NCBI RefSeq assembly: GCF_014698835.1
Contig: NZ_JACJTU010000005.1
Location: forward strand, 223,200 to 287,199
Source of the DNA: Nostoc paludosum FACHB-159
Lineage (GTDB): Bacteria; Cyanobacteriota; Cyanobacteriia; Cyanobacteriales; Nostocaceae
Reading direction: 5' to 3'
Length of the DNA: 64,000 bases
Position 1 is the first letter of the stretch. Each line of letters opens with the position of its first letter. Below the pieces are notes generated by a model that did not search any database, was not told the DNA's origin, and worked only from the letters and a program-made list of their open reading frames with translations. Both the position numbers and the translations under genes were made by a program. Shown here one piece after another: positions 62,545 to 64,000 of this stretch.

Positions 62545-62640
62545 CAAAGATGCAAAAACCCTTTGCGTCTTTGCGCGGCAGTCGCTCATGGGGTAAACCC
62601 CCTACGTACCCGTCGCTGCCTTGCCTCTGCGTGAGAATTA
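62545..62640. repeat. GCAAAGACGCAAAGG-like dispersed repeat
   Basis: The inverted segments AAGATGCAAAAACCCTTTGCGTCTTTGCG and CTTGCCTCTGCGTGAG are cut by a GTCGCTCATGGGGTAAACCCC insert. They resemble the 13800-13885 element. It fills the gap before the phosphatase gene. Confidence 0.55.
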
Positions 62641-62644
62641 ATCA

Positions 62645-63451
62645 ATGAATGATTTTTGGACTACAGTTATTGATTTTGCCCAAACAACCACTACCAGAGT
62701 GGGCAACCAATTAATGCAAGATTTTGGGCAAGTACAGGCTTCGCAAAAAGCCGATGGTACTTTGGTAACGCGATCTGATACATGGGCAGATCGAGAAATT
62801 CGGGATGCGATCGCTTCTAATTTTTCTGGTTATGGTATTTTGACTGAAGAAAGCGATCGCTCTTTTCCCGGTACTGAGTGGTGCTGGGTAATTGACCCCC
62901 TCGATGGTACAACCAACTTCACACGCGGTATTCCCATCTGGTCAATTTCTCTGGGTTTACTGTATCAAGGCACTCCAATTTTTGGTTATGTTTACGTACC
63001 ACCCCTGAACCAAGCTTTTCATGGTTTTTGGCCGGGTTCATCTGGGATAACCACACCAACTGGAGCATTTCTCAACCATCACCCCATTCACACCAGTAGT
63101 GATAGTCCCAGCAATAATCACTTTTTTAACCTCTGTTCCCGTAGCACCGCAATTATCCGCAACGGCTTTCCCTGTAAAATCCGCATGTTGGGTGTAGCTA
63201 GCTATAACTTTTTGACAGTTGCTACTGGGGCGACTCTCGGCGGAATTGAGGCAACACCAAAAGTTTGGGATTTAGCAGGTGCTTGGGTAATTGTCCAGGC
63301 TGCTGGCGGTGTTTGGTCATCGCTGAATTCTGAGCCGTTTCCGTTGTTACCCGGAGTCGATTATAGCGATCGCTCTTTTCCTACCCTCGTGGTTAGTCGC
63401 CCAGAACTACTTCCCGTGTTTGAACCTTTTCTAGAAGGCATAAAACTTTAA
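62645..63451 (+). CDS. Inositol monophosphatase family protein
   Basis: This 268-residue Mg-dependent phosphatase has the metal-binding glutamate of TEESDRSFPG and the core motif WVIDPLDGTTNFTRGIPIWS. WDLAGAWVIVQAAGG is the C-terminal metal-site motif. Family members hydrolyse inositol 1-phosphate, 3'-phosphoadenosine phosphate, histidinol phosphate or other sugars; the substrate cannot be assigned from the sequence. A strong terminator follows. Confidence 0.9.
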   Translation: MNDFWTTVIDFAQTTTTRVGNQLMQDFGQVQASQKADGTLVTRSDTWADREIRDAIASNFSGYGILTEESDRSFPGTEWCWVIDPLDGTTNFTRGIPIWSISLGLLYQGTPIFGYVYVPPLNQAFHGFWPGSSGITTPTGAFLNHHPIHTSSDSPSNNHFFNLCSRSTAIIRNGFPCKIRMLGVASYNFLTVATGATLGGIEATPKVWDLAGAWVIVQAAGGVWSSLNSEPFPLLPGVDYSDRSFPTLVVSRPELLPVFEPFLEGIKL

Positions 63452-63462
63452 GGCTTTAATTG

Positions 63463-63507
63463 GCTGCCTAGAAAAAAATAATTTTTTCAAAAATTTTTTT
63501 AGGCAGC
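63463..63507 (+). terminator. Terminator after the inositol monophosphatase gene
   Basis: GCTGCCTA (63463-63470) and TAGGCAGC (63500-63507) close a stem that continues into A-run/T-run pairing. The remaining gap up to 63746 is AT-rich with no supported gene. Confidence 0.7.
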
Positions 63508-63746
63508 ATACTATACAAAACTAAATGAAACCTTTGTCAAAGAACGGTTTAAGTATAATTAAAACTCTCGTCCATTATTTGGCAAATGCACTACCAGTAT
63601 AAATGCTAATTTGCACTGTGTTGGGGCTTGCCTTACACTGGGTCACTGACTATAGCAAAGTGCTGAGTATACAGCCAGTTGCTTGATTGCTTCTTTGCAA
63701 TTAACACCGTCTTAACCCATGTGACTACAGCGATAGATAAAAATTT

Positions 63747-63917
63747 ATGTTGTCTAATTTAGATTTGATTCGAGAGTTTATCAAAAACTCTATCCACAAA
63801 AAAGACATTTTATTGTCAAACCCTTCTTTCACAGCGCAAACAGTTTATAAAGCTAACCAGCTGAGTGCAAAATCTGAGGGTGTGATTGCGATCCCCGGAT
63901 TTCTCACAAAGATATAA
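63747..63917 (+). CDS. 56-residue ORF, possibly the truncated start of a larger gene
   Basis: The frame MLSNLDLIREFIKNSIHKKD runs to a TAA at 63915-63917 and reads like a soluble helical N-terminus. There is no clear ribosome-binding site. It ends just before a large hairpin, so it could be a gene cut by an insertion. The family is not recognised. Confidence 0.4.
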   Translation: MLSNLDLIREFIKNSIHKKDILLSNPSFTAQTVYKANQLSAKSEGVIAIPGFLTKI

Positions 63918-63923
63918 AAAAAA

Positions 63924-63986
63924 GGGGTCAAAAACTGCGAAAATGTATATAGGATAAGCATTTCAGCAGTTATTAAGCATGACCCC
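63924..63986 (+). promoter_or_regulatory. 63-bp imperfect palindrome overlapping a start codon
   Basis: GGGGTCA (63924-63930) pairs with TGACCCC (63980-63986). Inside, AACTGCGAAAATG pairs imperfectly with CATTTCAGCAGTT. The right arm contains the ATG at 63979 of the next frame. It looks like an insertion-sequence end or a translational lock. Confidence 0.55.
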
Positions 63987-64000
63987 AGCATTTACAGATC
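63979..64000 (+). CDS. Start of a frame running off the right edge (possible transposase)
   Basis: Only seven codons are visible (MTPAFTD), so no family can be assigned. The start codon lies in the right arm of the palindrome. A transposase is a guess based on that structure. Confidence 0.25.

Overview
The window is a piece of chromosome from a filamentous, probably heterocyst-forming cyanobacterium (Nostocales). The evidence is cyanobacterium-specific genes (psbU, btpA, a DUF3120 membrane protein, a PucC-family carrier), very frequent GCGATCGC (HIP1) octamers, and many short tandem heptamer arrays of the kind typical of Nostoc-like genomes. Genes are loosely packed, lie on both strands, and are separated by repeat-rich spacers. 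I see no rRNA, no CRISPR array and no phage. There is one tRNA.

Layout: 1-2519 holds the N-terminal part of a large secreted beta-repeat surface protein that runs off the left edge. 3.4-9.6 kb holds thrC with a MoaD/ThiS-like sulfur carrier, an AAA-like STAND-type ATPase with a decayed relative beside it, tRNA-Thr(UGU), argF, and lexA with a perfect cyanobacterial SOS box.

9.7-25.2 kb is the most interesting part: a DNA phosphorothioation (Dnd) island. The modification genes dndB, dndC, dndD and dndE are all present. They are split up by an XRE regulator, a small unknown gene, a REP-associated tyrosine transposase with its palindromes, and a four-helix-bundle gene lying between inverted heptamer arrays. 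The classical dndFGH restriction genes are absent. In their place are a superfamily 2 helicase of the phosphorothioation restriction type, a tiny 57-residue protein translationally coupled to a second SMC/DndD-like ATPase, a Uma2 nuclease, dnd-associated protein 4, a sulfur-binding-domain/HNH endonuclease broken by one in-frame stop, and the phosphorothioation-associated methyltransferase. The cysteine desulfurase (DndA/IscS) is not in the window and is presumably supplied elsewhere.

25.7-46 kb carries an AmpG-like transporter, small membrane proteins, a GNAT acetyltransferase and a glycosidase whose coding sequences both contain repeat-derived segments, a HEAT-repeat protein, a cupin, a sorbosone-dehydrogenase-like lipoprotein, a CBS-PAS histidine kinase paired with a response regulator-EAL protein, tandem MscS channels, a PDZ-like/radical SAM protein, uppP and the DUF3120 protein. 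46-64 kb carries psbU, nadB, a small secreted protein, a CHASE2-PAS-GGDEF cyclase, VKOR-thioredoxin, btpA, rimO, a DEAD-box RNA helicase, a Uma2 protein, an aldo/keto reductase, a PIN toxin-antitoxin pair, a PucC-family carrier and an inositol monophosphatase. The right edge has a small ORF and a large hairpin that may mark the end of an insertion sequence.
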